From NCBI RefSeq assembly GCF_004684055.1, contig NZ_SRIB01000005.1, positions 62,001-126,000 on the forward strand: DNA of 64,000 nucleotides, read 5' to 3'. How positions within the stretch are numbered: position 1 is the stretch's first letter; every line of letters starts with the position of its first letter. The stretch is from Soehngenia longivitae (GTDB taxonomy: Bacteria > Bacillota > Clostridia > Tissierellales > Tissierellaceae). Made by a program: the position numbers and the translations under genes. This document shows, piece after piece, positions 20,476 to 29,683 of this stretch. The notes under the pieces were generated by a model. It was given only the letters and a program-made list of their open reading frames with translations. It was not told the origin of the DNA and searched no databases.

Positions 20476-21233
20476 TGAAAATAACAGGTGATTTTCACAC
20501 TCACACGATATATAGTAGTGGTTTTCTTATTAAAGGAATGCATGCTAAATCCACAATAGAGGAGAATGTGGAAGCTGCTTATAAAAAAGGACTTCAAACT
20601 ATTGTGATAAGTGAGCACGGACCGTCACATTATTTGTATGGGGTGAGAAGGAAAAATCTGAAACTAATTAGAGAAGAAGTGAATAGGTTAAACGAAATTT
20701 ATTCTCCGAAAGGACTAAAAGTACTCATGGGATTAGAATCCAATCTTGTTGGGTTAAATGGACAAATAGACGTGGACGAAAATATTATTGAGATGATTGA
20801 TGTTTTGTTGATGGGATTTCACTATGGTTCAACCCCAAAGAGTATAAGAGAAGGTATGAATTTATATGTTAATAGCCAAATAGCTAAATTATCCGGTTAT
20901 AAACTTGATGAAATTACAGAAGTCATTACTGAATCTTACATCAACGCTATAAGGAATTTTCCTATTGATATAATCACACATCCCGGTGCTAAAGTGAATT
21001 TAGATATTTTAAAATTGGCTCAAGAAGCTGAGAAAAGAGATGTGGCATTAGAGATAAATTCAAGGCATGGAAATCTCAATTTAGAAGACTTGAAATTATT
21101 AAAAAACGCAAATGTTAAATTTTATATAAATAGTGATGCCCACAGTTCTAAAGAAGTTGGAAATTTTGAGCTTGGACTTGAAATCTTTTTATCTTCAGGA
21201 TTAGACAAAAACAGGGTAGTTAATGCTATATAG
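20475..21233 (+). CDS. PHP-domain phosphoesterase
   Basis: A 252-residue PHP-fold protein with the metal-binding motif DFHTHTIYSSG at its N terminus, VISEHGP near residue 40, GLESN near 85, DIITHPG near 165 and INSDAHS near 215. These histidines and acids form the trinuclear site of the family (histidinol-phosphatase or polymerase-associated PHP). The exact substrate is unknown. It sits between murB (1-base overlap) and rapZ (11 bp), an arrangement I associate with Clostridia. A YcdX-like phosphatase role is a guess. Confidence 0.88.
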   Translation: MKITGDFHTHTIYSSGFLIKGMHAKSTIEENVEAAYKKGLQTIVISEHGPSHYLYGVRRKNLKLIREEVNRLNEIYSPKGLKVLMGLESNLVGLNGQIDVDENIIEMIDVLLMGFHYGSTPKSIREGMNLYVNSQIAKLSGYKLDEITEVITESYINAIRNFPIDIITHPGAKVNLDILKLAQEAEKRDVALEINSRHGNLNLEDLKLLKNANVKFYINSDAHSSKEVGNFELGLEIFLSSGLDKNRVVNAI

Positions 21234-21244
21234 AGGTGAGTTTT

Positions 21245-22096
21245 ATGGAAATAGTAGTAATAACAGGAATGTCAGGTGCAGGAAAATCCCAAGCTATGAA
21301 AGTCATGGAGGATATGGGTTATTATTGTATGGATAATTTACCTCCTCAATTACTGTCAAAGTTTGCAGAATTGACATATAAATCTACTAAACATATTGAA
21401 AAAGCATGTGTCGTCGTTGATATAAGAGGTGGAGAATTTTTTAAAAGCTTATACGAAGAACTGGAGAAGCTTTCGGATATGCAAATTGATTACAAAATAG
21501 TTTTTCTAGATGCATCTGATGAGGTTCTAATAAAGAGGTTTAAAGAGCTTAGACGACCGCATCCTCTTAACGCTAATGGAAGTATAATTGATGGAATAAA
21601 AGAGGAAAGAGAAATATTAAATGATATAAAATCAAAAGCAGACTATATAATTGATACCTCTAAACTCAATCTGGGAATGTTAAAAGCTGAAATGACTAAT
21701 ATATTCATAAAAGGTGAGAAACGCGAGAAAATAACAATATTAATTTCATCTTTTGGATTTAAAAATGGGATATTGCTTGATGCTGATATGGTATTTGATG
21801 TTAGATTTATCCCCAATCCATATTACATTCCAGAATTAAAAGAACATTCAGGTAAAGAAAAGATTGTAAGAGATTATGTGTTTAAATGGCCACAGACAAA
21901 TACATTTTTACTAAAGACATTAGATTTAATAGAATTCCTAATACCCCATTATATAGACGAAGGGAAAAGCCAACTTGTTATAGGCATAGGCTGCACTGGG
22001 GGAAAGCATCGATCTGTTGCAATTGCTGAAGAATTGGCAAATGAATTATCTAAGAAAGGGCACAGTACTATGCTATTTCATAGGGATTTTCAATAA
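21245..22096 (+). CDS. rapZ: RapZ/YvcJ-type RNase adapter, nucleotide-binding
   Basis: This 283-residue protein belongs to the RapZ (YvcJ) family: P-loop GMSGAGKSQ at residues 7-15 in the kinase-like N-terminal domain, and the phosphofructokinase-like C-terminal domain with GIGCTGGKHRSV. In enteric bacteria RapZ is an RNA-binding adapter for RNase E in GlmZ control; in Bacillota the YvcJ homologue hydrolyses nucleotides and its role is less defined. The ATG at 21245 is preceded by AGAGGTGAG; a GTG at 21236 lies within that site and is not used. yvcK follows in the conserved order. Confidence 0.94.
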   Translation: MEIVVITGMSGAGKSQAMKVMEDMGYYCMDNLPPQLLSKFAELTYKSTKHIEKACVVVDIRGGEFFKSLYEELEKLSDMQIDYKIVFLDASDEVLIKRFKELRRPHPLNANGSIIDGIKEEREILNDIKSKADYIIDTSKLNLGMLKAEMTNIFIKGEKREKITILISSFGFKNGILLDADMVFDVRFIPNPYYIPELKEHSGKEKIVRDYVFKWPQTNTFLLKTLDLIEFLIPHYIDEGKSQLVIGIGCTGGKHRSVAIAEELANELSKKGHSTMLFHRDFQ

Positions 22097-22109
22097 AGGG
22101 GAAAATAAT

Positions 22110-23090
22110 ATGGTGGAAACTATAAAACGAGATGGGAAAAATATAGTTGCTATAGGAGGAGGTACAGGTTTATCTGTACTGCTGAGAGGACTTAAGGAGA
22201 AAACACAAAGTATAACTGCGATTGTCACAGTAGCTGATGATGGCGGAGGCAGTGGCCGCCTTAGAGAAGATTTAGGGATGTTACCTCCAGGGGACATAAG
22301 ATCTTGCTTAATCGCTTTAGCAAATACGGAACCTACCATGGAAAAATTGTTACAATATAGGTTTAAGGAAGGCAGCTTAAAAGGCCAAAGCTTTGGGAAC
22401 TTGTTTCTTGCAGCAATGAATGAGATTCATGGAAGTTTTGAAAAAGCTGTAGAAGAAACTAGTAATGTGCTAAAAATTACTGGTAAAGTTTTGCCTGTAA
22501 CATTAGATGATATAACACTAATTGCAGAATTAGAAGATGGGTCGATAATTGAGGGAGAGTCTAAAATACCATTACTTTCAATTGAAAAGAAAAGTAAGAT
22601 TAAGAGAATCAAGACAAATCCTGAAATATCATATCCTCTAAAAAATGCAATTGATGCAATTGTAAATGCTGATATCATTGTATTAGGACCTGGAAGCTTA
22701 TACACTTCAATCATACCTAATTTACTTGTTAAGGATATGGTTAATGTAATAAATAGTTCAAAAGCAAAAGTAGTATATGTATGTAATATCATGACTCAAC
22801 CAGGTGAAACGGATGACATGGGAATTAAAGATCATGTTGAAGCAATTTTAAACCACACAGTTGACGGATTTGTTGACTACTGTATCGCAAATAACAAAGA
22901 AATTCCAGCAGACATACTATCAAAATATATTCATGATAAAGCTAAGCCAATTTATCCTCAAGATCTAGATATAGCTTATTTAAAAGATAAAGGAATAAAA
23001 TTTATATCAGATGATTTTATCAATATAAAAGATGAGCTCATAAGACATAATGCTAAAAAATTGTCCGAAACAATAATTAACTTAATATAG
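22110..23090 (+). CDS. yvcK: YvcK/CofD-like gluconeogenesis factor
   Basis: The 326-residue protein is a YvcK-family member, required for gluconeogenic growth and correct cell shape in Bacillus subtilis and able to bind UDP-sugars. The nucleotide-binding start AIGGGTGLSVLLRGLK and the motifs VTVADDGGGSGRLR, LPPGDIRSCLIALA and LGPGSLYTSIIPNLL are typical. The ATG at 22110 has an AAAGGGGAA ribosome binding site; the frame is open 31 codons further upstream but overlaps rapZ there. It lies between rapZ and the Nudix gene. Confidence 0.95.
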   Translation: MVETIKRDGKNIVAIGGGTGLSVLLRGLKEKTQSITAIVTVADDGGGSGRLREDLGMLPPGDIRSCLIALANTEPTMEKLLQYRFKEGSLKGQSFGNLFLAAMNEIHGSFEKAVEETSNVLKITGKVLPVTLDDITLIAELEDGSIIEGESKIPLLSIEKKSKIKRIKTNPEISYPLKNAIDAIVNADIIVLGPGSLYTSIIPNLLVKDMVNVINSSKAKVVYVCNIMTQPGETDDMGIKDHVEAILNHTVDGFVDYCIANNKEIPADILSKYIHDKAKPIYPQDLDIAYLKDKGIKFISDDFINIKDELIRHNAKKLSETIINLI

Positions 23091-23176
23091 TTTTGCTTTA
23101 AACTAAACATTTATACAAATTAATATTCTTATAGTGTATAATTAAGGTATTAAATGTTTAGATTTGAGGTGAATTT

Positions 23177-23587
23177 ATGAATGAAGTAAGCAGCGGGGGT
23201 ATTGTTTTTTTTGGAAACAGTATTTTATTACTAAAAAAATACAACGGTGATTGGGTGCTCCCGAAAGGCAGAATAGAACATGGTGAAACAAAAGAGGAGG
23301 CGGCCTTACGCGAAGTTTATGAAGAGGCAGGAGTAAAGGGCGAGATTGTCTCTTATATTGGGCAAGCACAATATGAGTTTAGAAATTTAAGACACAATGA
23401 GCAAGTTTACAAAACTGTGCATTGGTTTTTGATGAAAGCAAATAATACTCATTGCCAACCACAAAGAGAAGAAGGATTTATTAGTGCAAGTTTCGTGCAC
23501 ATTGATAAAGCAGTAAAAATTGTCAAATATGAAGATGAATTAAAGATAATTAAAAAAAGTATAGAGTATATGAATAACATGAGGTGA
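23177..23587 (+). CDS. Nudix hydrolase
   Basis: This small (136 residues) cytosolic hydrolase has a full Nudix box: the pattern GRIEHGETKEEAALREVYEE is followed by AG, with the REVxEE core carrying the metal ligands. Nudix enzymes cleave nucleoside diphosphates linked to another group, and the substrate cannot be inferred. It occupies the yvcI-like position in the rapZ-yvcK-whiA neighbourhood, though here it lies between yvcK and whiA instead of before rapZ. An 86-bp gap with TATAAT at 23137 precedes it, so it may have an extra promoter. ATG follows GAGGTGAATTT. Confidence 0.92.
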   Translation: MNEVSSGGIVFFGNSILLLKKYNGDWVLPKGRIEHGETKEEAALREVYEEAGVKGEIVSYIGQAQYEFRNLRHNEQVYKTVHWFLMKANNTHCQPQREEGFISASFVHIDKAVKIVKYEDELKIIKKSIEYMNNMR

Positions 23588-23591
23588 TGCA

Positions 23592-24539
23592 ATGCCATTT
23601 TCATCAGATGTTAAAAATGAAATTTCGCACCTGCCTATAGAAAATGACTGTTGTGCTTTGTCAGAGTTAGCAGCACTTATTAGGATGAGTGGATCTATAA
23701 AAATAAGTGGATACCATAAACTAAGTATTTTTTTTTCCACTGAAAATGCAGCTATAGCAAGGAGAATATTTTCTGTATTAAAGAGAATTTACAGTGTAGA
23801 TATTGAGGTTTCTGTAAGAAAGAATAAACAGTTAAAGAAGAATAATAATTATTTAGTTGCAGTAAATGATTCTCAAGTTGTTACAGATATTTTAATTGAC
23901 ACTGGATTTATAGATCAAAAAGAAATCAATATTTTTAAACCAAATTATGGAATTCCCAAAAATATTATTGAAAAGAGATGCTGTAAAAGGAGTTATATTC
24001 GTGGCGCATTTTTAGGGGCTGGCTCAATGAGCAATCCTGAAAAAACTTATCATCTGGAATTTGTAAATACAGATTACTCACATGCAAAAGATTTACAAAA
24101 ATTGATAAATTCTTTTGGCCTGAACTCCAAAATCATAAAACGAAAAGAAGCACATATTTTATACCTGAAAGAAGCGGAACAAATATCAGATATTTTAAAC
24201 ATCATTGGTGCCCATCAAGCACTTTTGAAATTTGAAGAAATTAGAGTGCTGAAAGATGTTAGGAACAATATTAATAGAATTGTCAATTGTGAAACAGCAA
24301 ATTTGGAAAAAACTGTAGAAGCGTCCATGAGACAAATTGAAGCGATCAATATAATAAAACAAAAAAAAGGATTGAACTATTTACCTAAGCAACTTAGGGA
24401 GATAGCCGAGATTAGATTGTCTCATCCAGATGCGACTTTGAAGGAAATAGGTGAAAAATTAAACTCGCCTATTAGCAAATCTGGGGTCAACCACAGGTTC
24501 AAAAAAATTCAAGAAATAGCAGATGAACTTAAGGAGTGA
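23592..24539 (+). CDS. whiA: WhiA-family DNA-binding regulator
   Basis: WhiA has an N-terminal LAGLIDADG homing-endonuclease-like domain without the catalytic acids and a C-terminal helix-turn-helix. Here the first domain contains ELAALIRMSGSIKISG and RGAFLGAGSMSNPEKTYHLE; the second ends with LREIAEIRLSHPDATLKEIG and SGVNHRFKKI. The 315-residue length is normal. WhiA controls sporulation genes in actinomycetes and affects division and chromosome segregation in Bacillota. The start is 5 bp after the Nudix stop, with GAGGTGATGC as ribosome binding site. An HPr-like gene follows 4 bp later. Confidence 0.96.
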   Translation: MPFSSDVKNEISHLPIENDCCALSELAALIRMSGSIKISGYHKLSIFFSTENAAIARRIFSVLKRIYSVDIEVSVRKNKQLKKNNNYLVAVNDSQVVTDILIDTGFIDQKEINIFKPNYGIPKNIIEKRCCKRSYIRGAFLGAGSMSNPEKTYHLEFVNTDYSHAKDLQKLINSFGLNSKIIKRKEAHILYLKEAEQISDILNIIGAHQALLKFEEIRVLKDVRNNINRIVNCETANLEKTVEASMRQIEAINIIKQKKGLNYLPKQLREIAEIRLSHPDATLKEIGEKLNSPISKSGVNHRFKKIQEIADELKE

Positions 24540-24543
24540 TTTT

Positions 24544-24810
24544 GTGATAAAGAAGGATTTAATTCTTATGAATGATGAGGGATTGCAATTAAGGCCAGCT
24601 GCAATATTTGTAAAAATAGCTAATAAATTTGATAGTGATCTTGAAGTGGAGACTATGAACAAGAGAGTAAATGGGAAAAGCATTATTGGGATAATGTCAC
24701 TAGGAGCATTTAAAGGAGAAAAGATTACACTTATAGCTAAGGGAAATGACGAAAAGGAATTAATTGATAAGCTAACCACAGTAATTGAAAGTGGTTTTAG
24801 AGAGGTTTGA
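24544..24810 (+). CDS. crh: Crh-like HPr homologue (Gln15, Ser46)
   Basis: An 88-residue HPr-fold protein. Starting at the GTG at 24544 (after AAGGAGTGATTTT), residue 15 is Gln in GLQLRPAA, where HPr has the phosphorylatable His, while Ser46 is kept in GKSIIGIMSL. This is the hallmark of Crh of Bacillus subtilis, which cannot carry phosphate to PTS sugars but is phosphorylated on Ser46 by HprK and then acts with CcpA. The position straight after whiA also matches crh of Bacillus. hprK is 9 kb away. A frame extension upstream would overlap whiA and has no better start. Whether a CcpA partner exists cannot be seen. Confidence 0.88.
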   Translation: MIKKDLILMNDEGLQLRPAAIFVKIANKFDSDLEVETMNKRVNGKSIIGIMSLGAFKGEKITLIAKGNDEKELIDKLTTVIESGFREV

Positions 24811-24814
24811 TGAT

Positions 24815-25213
24815 ATGAAGTTTATAATTATCACTAATAATCCGAAAATATATGAGAAATACAATGGCAGTTTAGAAATAGAATATTTGGAGAACAAAAG
24901 CCATTTTGATGTTTTGATATATACAAGAGATAAGATACATATGGGTCATAAGCTTTTATCCCATCCATTGTCAGGAAGTGTAAAGCCCAATGAGACACCG
25001 TATAAGAGTATATTGATTTCTGAAAATAGCGGGAAAATGGATGTAGATAGCCTAATTTTAATCGAAAATAGTATTTTTACATATGAAAAATTTCAAAATA
25101 TAAGTAAAATCCCTAATTGGAATGAACAAGTGTTAGATGACTTCATGGTAGTGGATTTATCTTTAATAGAAAATACTTTGAACAACTTAGAATTCACTGA
25201 GATAATTGATTAA
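24815..25213 (+). CDS. grdX: GrdX-family protein
   Basis: The 132-residue protein begins MKFIIITNNPKIYEKY and contains the conserved block GHKLLSHPLSGSVKPNETPY, which I recognise as the GrdX family, first named from glycine reductase operons of amino-acid fermenting clostridia. Its function is not established. No grd structural gene is present in the window; here the gene sits between the Crh-like gene (4 bp) and dnaE (about 9 bp). The ATG at 24815 is preceded by GAGAGG. Assignment of the name rests on remembered motif similarity. Confidence 0.72.
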   Translation: MKFIIITNNPKIYEKYNGSLEIEYLENKSHFDVLIYTRDKIHMGHKLLSHPLSGSVKPNETPYKSILISENSGKMDVDSLILIENSIFTYEKFQNISKIPNWNEQVLDDFMVVDLSLIENTLNNLEFTEIID

Positions 25214-25222
25214 GGTGGTATG

Positions 25223-28200
25223 ATGGATACAATTAAGTTTACACATTTACACGTGCATACTGAATTTAGCCTTCTTGACGGTAGCATTCGAATAAAAGAA
25301 TTAGTTTCTAAAGTAAAAGAATTAGGCATGGAATCGGTTGCTATTACTGACCATGGAGCTATGTTTGGAGCAGTAAATTTTTACAAGGAAGCCAAAAAAA
25401 ATGGCATTAAACCAATAATTGGAGCAGAAATTTATGTAACTAATGGCAAATACACAGAGAGAAATCCAAGAGAGAAAAAACCTTATCATTTGATACTTTT
25501 AGCTGAAAATAATGAAGGGTATAAAAATTTAATGAAAATAGTTTCAGAAGCTTATATAAATGGATTTTACTATAAACCTAGAGCTGATTACGAAATTCTT
25601 GAAAAATATCATGAAGGAATAATAGCTTTATCAGCATGTTTAGGTGGAGAAGTACAAAGCTTAATATTAGATGGGAATTTTGAAAAAGCTAAAGATGCTA
25701 TTATAAGATATAAAAGCATATTTGGTGAAAACAACTTTTTTTTAGAGCTTCAATACCATGGATTAAGAGAGCAATTAGAGGTAAATAAAAAACTAAGGGA
25801 ATTAAGCAAACAGTTAAATGCACCTCTCATAGTTACAAACGATGTTCACTATCTTGAAAAAAAAGATGCTCATGTTCATGATGTGTTATTGTGCATTCAA
25901 ACAGGAAAAACCATATCTGATGTCGATAGAATGAAATTCCCATCTGAGGAGTTCTACTTTAAATCCACTAAAGAAATGATAAACTTATTTCCGGATGATC
26001 TCGAGGCTATAAATAACACAAATATTATCGCCGATAGGTGCAATGTTGAATTAGATTTTAACACATTGCATTTGCCTAAATATGAAGTTCCAAAAGGCTA
26101 TACCAATGAATCTTATTTAATGGAATTAAGTAGAAAAGGGCTTAATGAAAGATATAAAATAATAACCGAAGAAATTCAAAAACGATTTGATTATGAATTT
26201 AGTGTAATAACTCAAATGGGATATGTCGATTATTTTTTAATCGTTTGGGATTTTATAAAATTTGCGAAAGATAATAAAATTATGGTAGGACCCGGTAGAG
26301 GTTCAGCAGCGGGAAGCGTAGTTTCTTATGCTTTAGGAATAATTGACATTGATCCGCTCAAATATGGGCTTATATTTGAGAGATTTTTAAACCCAGAAAG
26401 AATAACTATGCCAGATATAGATATTGATTTTTGCTACGAAAGGCGAGAAGAAGTAATAGAATACGTTATAAAAAAATACGGAGCTGATAAAGTAGCTCAG
26501 ATAGTTACATTTGGCACCATGGCAGCAAGAGGTGCTATAAGAGATGTTGGCAGAGCGATTGATATGTCTTATGGTGAAGTTGATTATATTGCTAAGCAAA
26601 TTCCAAATGAGTTAGGTATAACAATAAGTAGAGCTTTAGAGATCAATAAAAACTTAAGAAAAGAGTATGATAATAATACAGAAGTTAGAGAGTTAATTGA
26701 CTTGGCAATAGCAGTAGAAGGTCTACCTAGGCACACGTCAACTCACGCAGCTGGAGTTGTCATATCTAAAGACCCAATAACCGAATATGCTCCTTTAGTC
26801 AGAAACAATGAATCAATAGCTACACAATTTACTATGACAGAATTAGAGGAGTTAGGTCTTTTAAAAATGGATTTTTTAGGGCTAAGAACGCTAACTGTTA
26901 TAAGAGATGCAATAGAATTAATTAAGATAAATCATGGTGTAAATATTGATATCACAAACATTGATTTTAATGATAAAAAAGTATTAGATATGTTTGCGAA
27001 TGCAGAAACTTTGGGAATATTTCAGTTTGAAAGTCCAGGGATGAGAGCATTTTTAAAAGAGTTAAAAGCAAATGTATTTGAAGATCTCATAGCTGCAAAT
27101 TCTCTTTTCAGACCGGGACCAATGAGCCAAATTCCAACATTCATTGCTTGCAAACACGATCCATCATTGATTCAATATATTCACCCAAGCTTAGAATCTA
27201 TATTAAATGTGACTTATGGGTGTATAGTTTATCAGGAACAAGTTATGGAGATTGTTAGAAAGCTTGGAGGATATTCTTTCGGTAGAGCTGATTTAGTACG
27301 CAGAGCCATGGGAAAGAAAAAAATGGATGTGATGGAGAAAGAAAGACAAAATTTTATATATGGACAAACGGATGCAGAAGGCAATATAATTGTTAAGGGA
27401 GCTATTAGGAATGGAGTAGATGAAAAGAGTGCTTCGAAGATATTTGATTTGATGGTAGACTTTGCAAACTACGCTTTTAACAAATCTCATTCTGCAGCAT
27501 ATGCTGTTATTGCATATAGAACAGCATGGTTAAAAACGTATTACCCAGTTGAATACATGGCAGCACTAATATCATCTGTCATGAATAATACTTCTCAAGT
27601 GAGTCTATACATTGAAGAGTGTAAAAGACTAGGGATAGAAATAAAACCACCAGACATAAATTATTCTTTTGGCAAATTTTCAGTAGAAGGTAAGGCTATA
27701 AGATATGGGCTTTCTGCTGTTAAAAATGTTGGAGAAAACATCATTGATGCAATTGTTAAATCTAGAGAGAACGGCAGATTCCTCAGCCTAAATGATTTTA
27801 TTGAAAGAATTTACAAGAAAGATAAGACTTCAATAAATAAAAGAGCTGTGGAAAGCTTGATAAAAGCTGGAGCTTTAAACTCATTAGGCGGAAGTAGAGC
27901 TCAATATCTTGCAATATTTGAAAAAACAATAGATGGAATAAGCAATGATATTAAGAAAAATATAGATGGGCAATTTTCTTTATTTGAAGCTAAAAAAATA
28001 AGTTATGATGATGAACTCCCCAAATTAGCAGAGTTTCCAACTAATATTTTACTTCAAATGGAAAAAGAAATGTTGGGTATCTATGTATCAGGACATCCAT
28101 TGCAACCTTATGAAAGAGAAATCAAATTGCTTTCAAATTTTCAAACTACTGATATAATTGCGGAACAATTCGATACAAATATTAAGAATAACAATATAGA

Positions 28201-28693
28201 AGATGGGAAGCAGGTTTCTATAGTTGGACTAATTATAGACAAAAAAAATAAAATTACTAAAAACAACAATATGATGGCCTTCTTCACATTGGAAGACTTG
28301 TATAGTACAATAGAATGTATAGTCTTTCCTACTGTCTTTGAGAAATATTTCGATCAGATTTTTGAGGATAATATTGTATTGGTTGAAGGCAAACTTTCAA
28401 TATCAGAGGTAGAAGATCCAAAAGTAATTGTAGACAAAATTTCGCCGGTGAAAAAAATAAATTTTGATAAAATTTATTTAAAAATTGACGATATAAAGAA
28501 AATGGATATCCTAGAGGAAGTTAAAGATATTTTATATTTATATCCTGGGAATGTTCCTGTTTATATTTATTTTACTAGTAATAAAAAGACGATAATGGCA
28601 GATAGGAGTTTGTGGATTGATGGCAATTCAACAGAAGCAATTGACAAATTAAAAAAACTCTTAGGCCATGATAATGTAAAAATTATTTATTAA
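25223..28693 (+). CDS. dnaE: DNA polymerase III alpha subunit, DnaE type
   Basis: The 1156-residue replicative polymerase subunit has the N-terminal PHP domain (THLHVHTEFSLLDGS, VAITDHGAMFG), the polymerase palm with the catalytic acids in MPDIDIDFC near residue 390, the finger region (VGPGRGSAAGSVVSY), a helix-hairpin-helix region and a C-terminal OB fold (VSIVGLIIDKKNK). Low-GC Gram-positives usually have PolC in addition. Two adjacent ATG codons exist; AAGGTGG is 1 base from that at 25220 and 4 from that at 25223, so the second is preferred. It precedes pfkA in a common arrangement. Confidence 0.96.
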   Translation: MDTIKFTHLHVHTEFSLLDGSIRIKELVSKVKELGMESVAITDHGAMFGAVNFYKEAKKNGIKPIIGAEIYVTNGKYTERNPREKKPYHLILLAENNEGYKNLMKIVSEAYINGFYYKPRADYEILEKYHEGIIALSACLGGEVQSLILDGNFEKAKDAIIRYKSIFGENNFFLELQYHGLREQLEVNKKLRELSKQLNAPLIVTNDVHYLEKKDAHVHDVLLCIQTGKTISDVDRMKFPSEEFYFKSTKEMINLFPDDLEAINNTNIIADRCNVELDFNTLHLPKYEVPKGYTNESYLMELSRKGLNERYKIITEEIQKRFDYEFSVITQMGYVDYFLIVWDFIKFAKDNKIMVGPGRGSAAGSVVSYALGIIDIDPLKYGLIFERFLNPERITMPDIDIDFCYERREEVIEYVIKKYGADKVAQIVTFGTMAARGAIRDVGRAIDMSYGEVDYIAKQIPNELGITISRALEINKNLRKEYDNNTEVRELIDLAIAVEGLPRHTSTHAAGVVISKDPITEYAPLVRNNESIATQFTMTELEELGLLKMDFLGLRTLTVIRDAIELIKINHGVNIDITNIDFNDKKVLDMFANAETLGIFQFESPGMRAFLKELKANVFEDLIAANSLFRPGPMSQIPTFIACKHDPSLIQYIHPSLESILNVTYGCIVYQEQVMEIVRKLGGYSFGRADLVRRAMGKKKMDVMEKERQNFIYGQTDAEGNIIVKGAIRNGVDEKSASKIFDLMVDFANYAFNKSHSAAYAVIAYRTAWLKTYYPVEYMAALISSVMNNTSQVSLYIEECKRLGIEIKPPDINYSFGKFSVEGKAIRYGLSAVKNVGENIIDAIVKSRENGRFLSLNDFIERIYKKDKTSINKRAVESLIKAGALNSLGGSRAQYLAIFEKTIDGISNDIKKNIDGQFSLFEAKKISYDDELPKLAEFPTNILLQMEKEMLGIYVSGHPLQPYEREIKLLSNFQTTDIIAEQFDTNIKNNNIEDGKQVSIVGLIIDKKNKITKNNNMMAFFTLEDLYSTIECIVFPTVFEKYFDQIFEDNIVLVEGKLSISEVEDPKVIVDKISPVKKINFDKIYLKIDDIKKMDILEEVKDILYLYPGNVPVYIYFTSNKKTIMADRSLWIDGNSTEAIDKLKKLLGHDNVKIIY

Positions 28694-28713
28694 ATTAATT
28701 TTAGGAGGCAATT

Positions 28714-29673
28714 ATGAAAACAATAGGCGTACTAACAAGTGGTGGAGATGCTCCAGGAATGAATGCAGCTATTAGAGCTGTAGTAAGGACTGGGCTATAT
28801 AATGATTTAAGAATATTAGGGATTCAAAGAGGTTATGATGGACTTATTAAGGGAGCACTAGACGATATGGACAGTGAATCTGTTGCTGATATAGTTCATA
28901 GAGGAGGGACCGTATTAAGGACAGCAAGAAGTGAAGATTTTATGACAGAAGAAGGATTTAAAAAAGCTCTAAATGTTATTGATGTCTACAATATGGATGG
29001 ATTGATTGTGCTTGGAGGGGATGGAACTTTTAGAGGAGCACAGAAACTTTCAGATGCTGGAATCCCAACTATTGGCATACCATGTACCATTGACAATGAT
29101 TTAGCCTACACTGATTACACAATTGGTTTTATGACAGCTGTAGAGACTGTAATAGAAGCTATTGGAAAATTAAGAGACACTTCATCTTCCCATGGAAGAG
29201 CAAATGTTGTAGAGGTTATGGGTAGAAATTGTGGAGATATTGCACTTTATGCTGGACTTGCTGGAGGAGCAGAAAGCATAATAATACCAGAAATAGGGTA
29301 TGACGAAGATGCTATATGCAGGAAAGTTTTGACAGGGAAAAACATGGGGAAATTGCATCACATAATAGTCCTTGCAGAAGGAGTAGGGAACTCATTTGAA
29401 TTGGCTGAAGCAATAGAAGATAAAACTGGGGTAGAGACAAAAGTTACAGTATTAGGGCATGTTCAAAGAGGTGGATCTCCTAGTGCATTTGACAGAATCT
29501 TAGCAAGCCAAATGGGAAAGAGGAGTGTAGAACTATTACTTCAGAACAAGTCAGGAAGAGTTTTAGGAACTAAATGCAATGAAATTATAGACCTTGAGAT
29601 TAGAGAAGCGCTCAACATGAAAAAAAAGCTTAATAGAGAAATGTACGATACTGCAAATATTCTATCCCGATAG
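28714..29673 (+). CDS. pfkA: ATP-dependent 6-phosphofructokinase
   Basis: This 319-residue enzyme makes fructose 1,6-bisphosphate, the committed step of glycolysis and the metabolite that signals to HprK. Motifs include [20 protein letters not shown] at the N terminus, GGDGTFRGA near residue 101, the catalytic TIDNDL followed by GFMTAVET, and [14 protein letters not shown]. Gly after GGDG points to ATP rather than pyrophosphate as the phosphate donor. It starts after TTAGGAGG and lies 10 bp before pyk, the usual order in Bacillota. Confidence 0.98.
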   Translation: MKTIGVLTSGGDAPGMNAAIRAVVRTGLYNDLRILGIQRGYDGLIKGALDDMDSESVADIVHRGGTVLRTARSEDFMTEEGFKKALNVIDVYNMDGLIVLGGDGTFRGAQKLSDAGIPTIGIPCTIDNDLAYTDYTIGFMTAVETVIEAIGKLRDTSSSHGRANVVEVMGRNCGDIALYAGLAGGAESIIIPEIGYDEDAICRKVLTGKNMGKLHHIIVLAEGVGNSFELAEAIEDKTGVETKVTVLGHVQRGGSPSAFDRILASQMGKRSVELLLQNKSGRVLGTKCNEIIDLEIREALNMKKKLNREMYDTANILSR

Positions 29674-29683
29674 GAGGGTTTTT

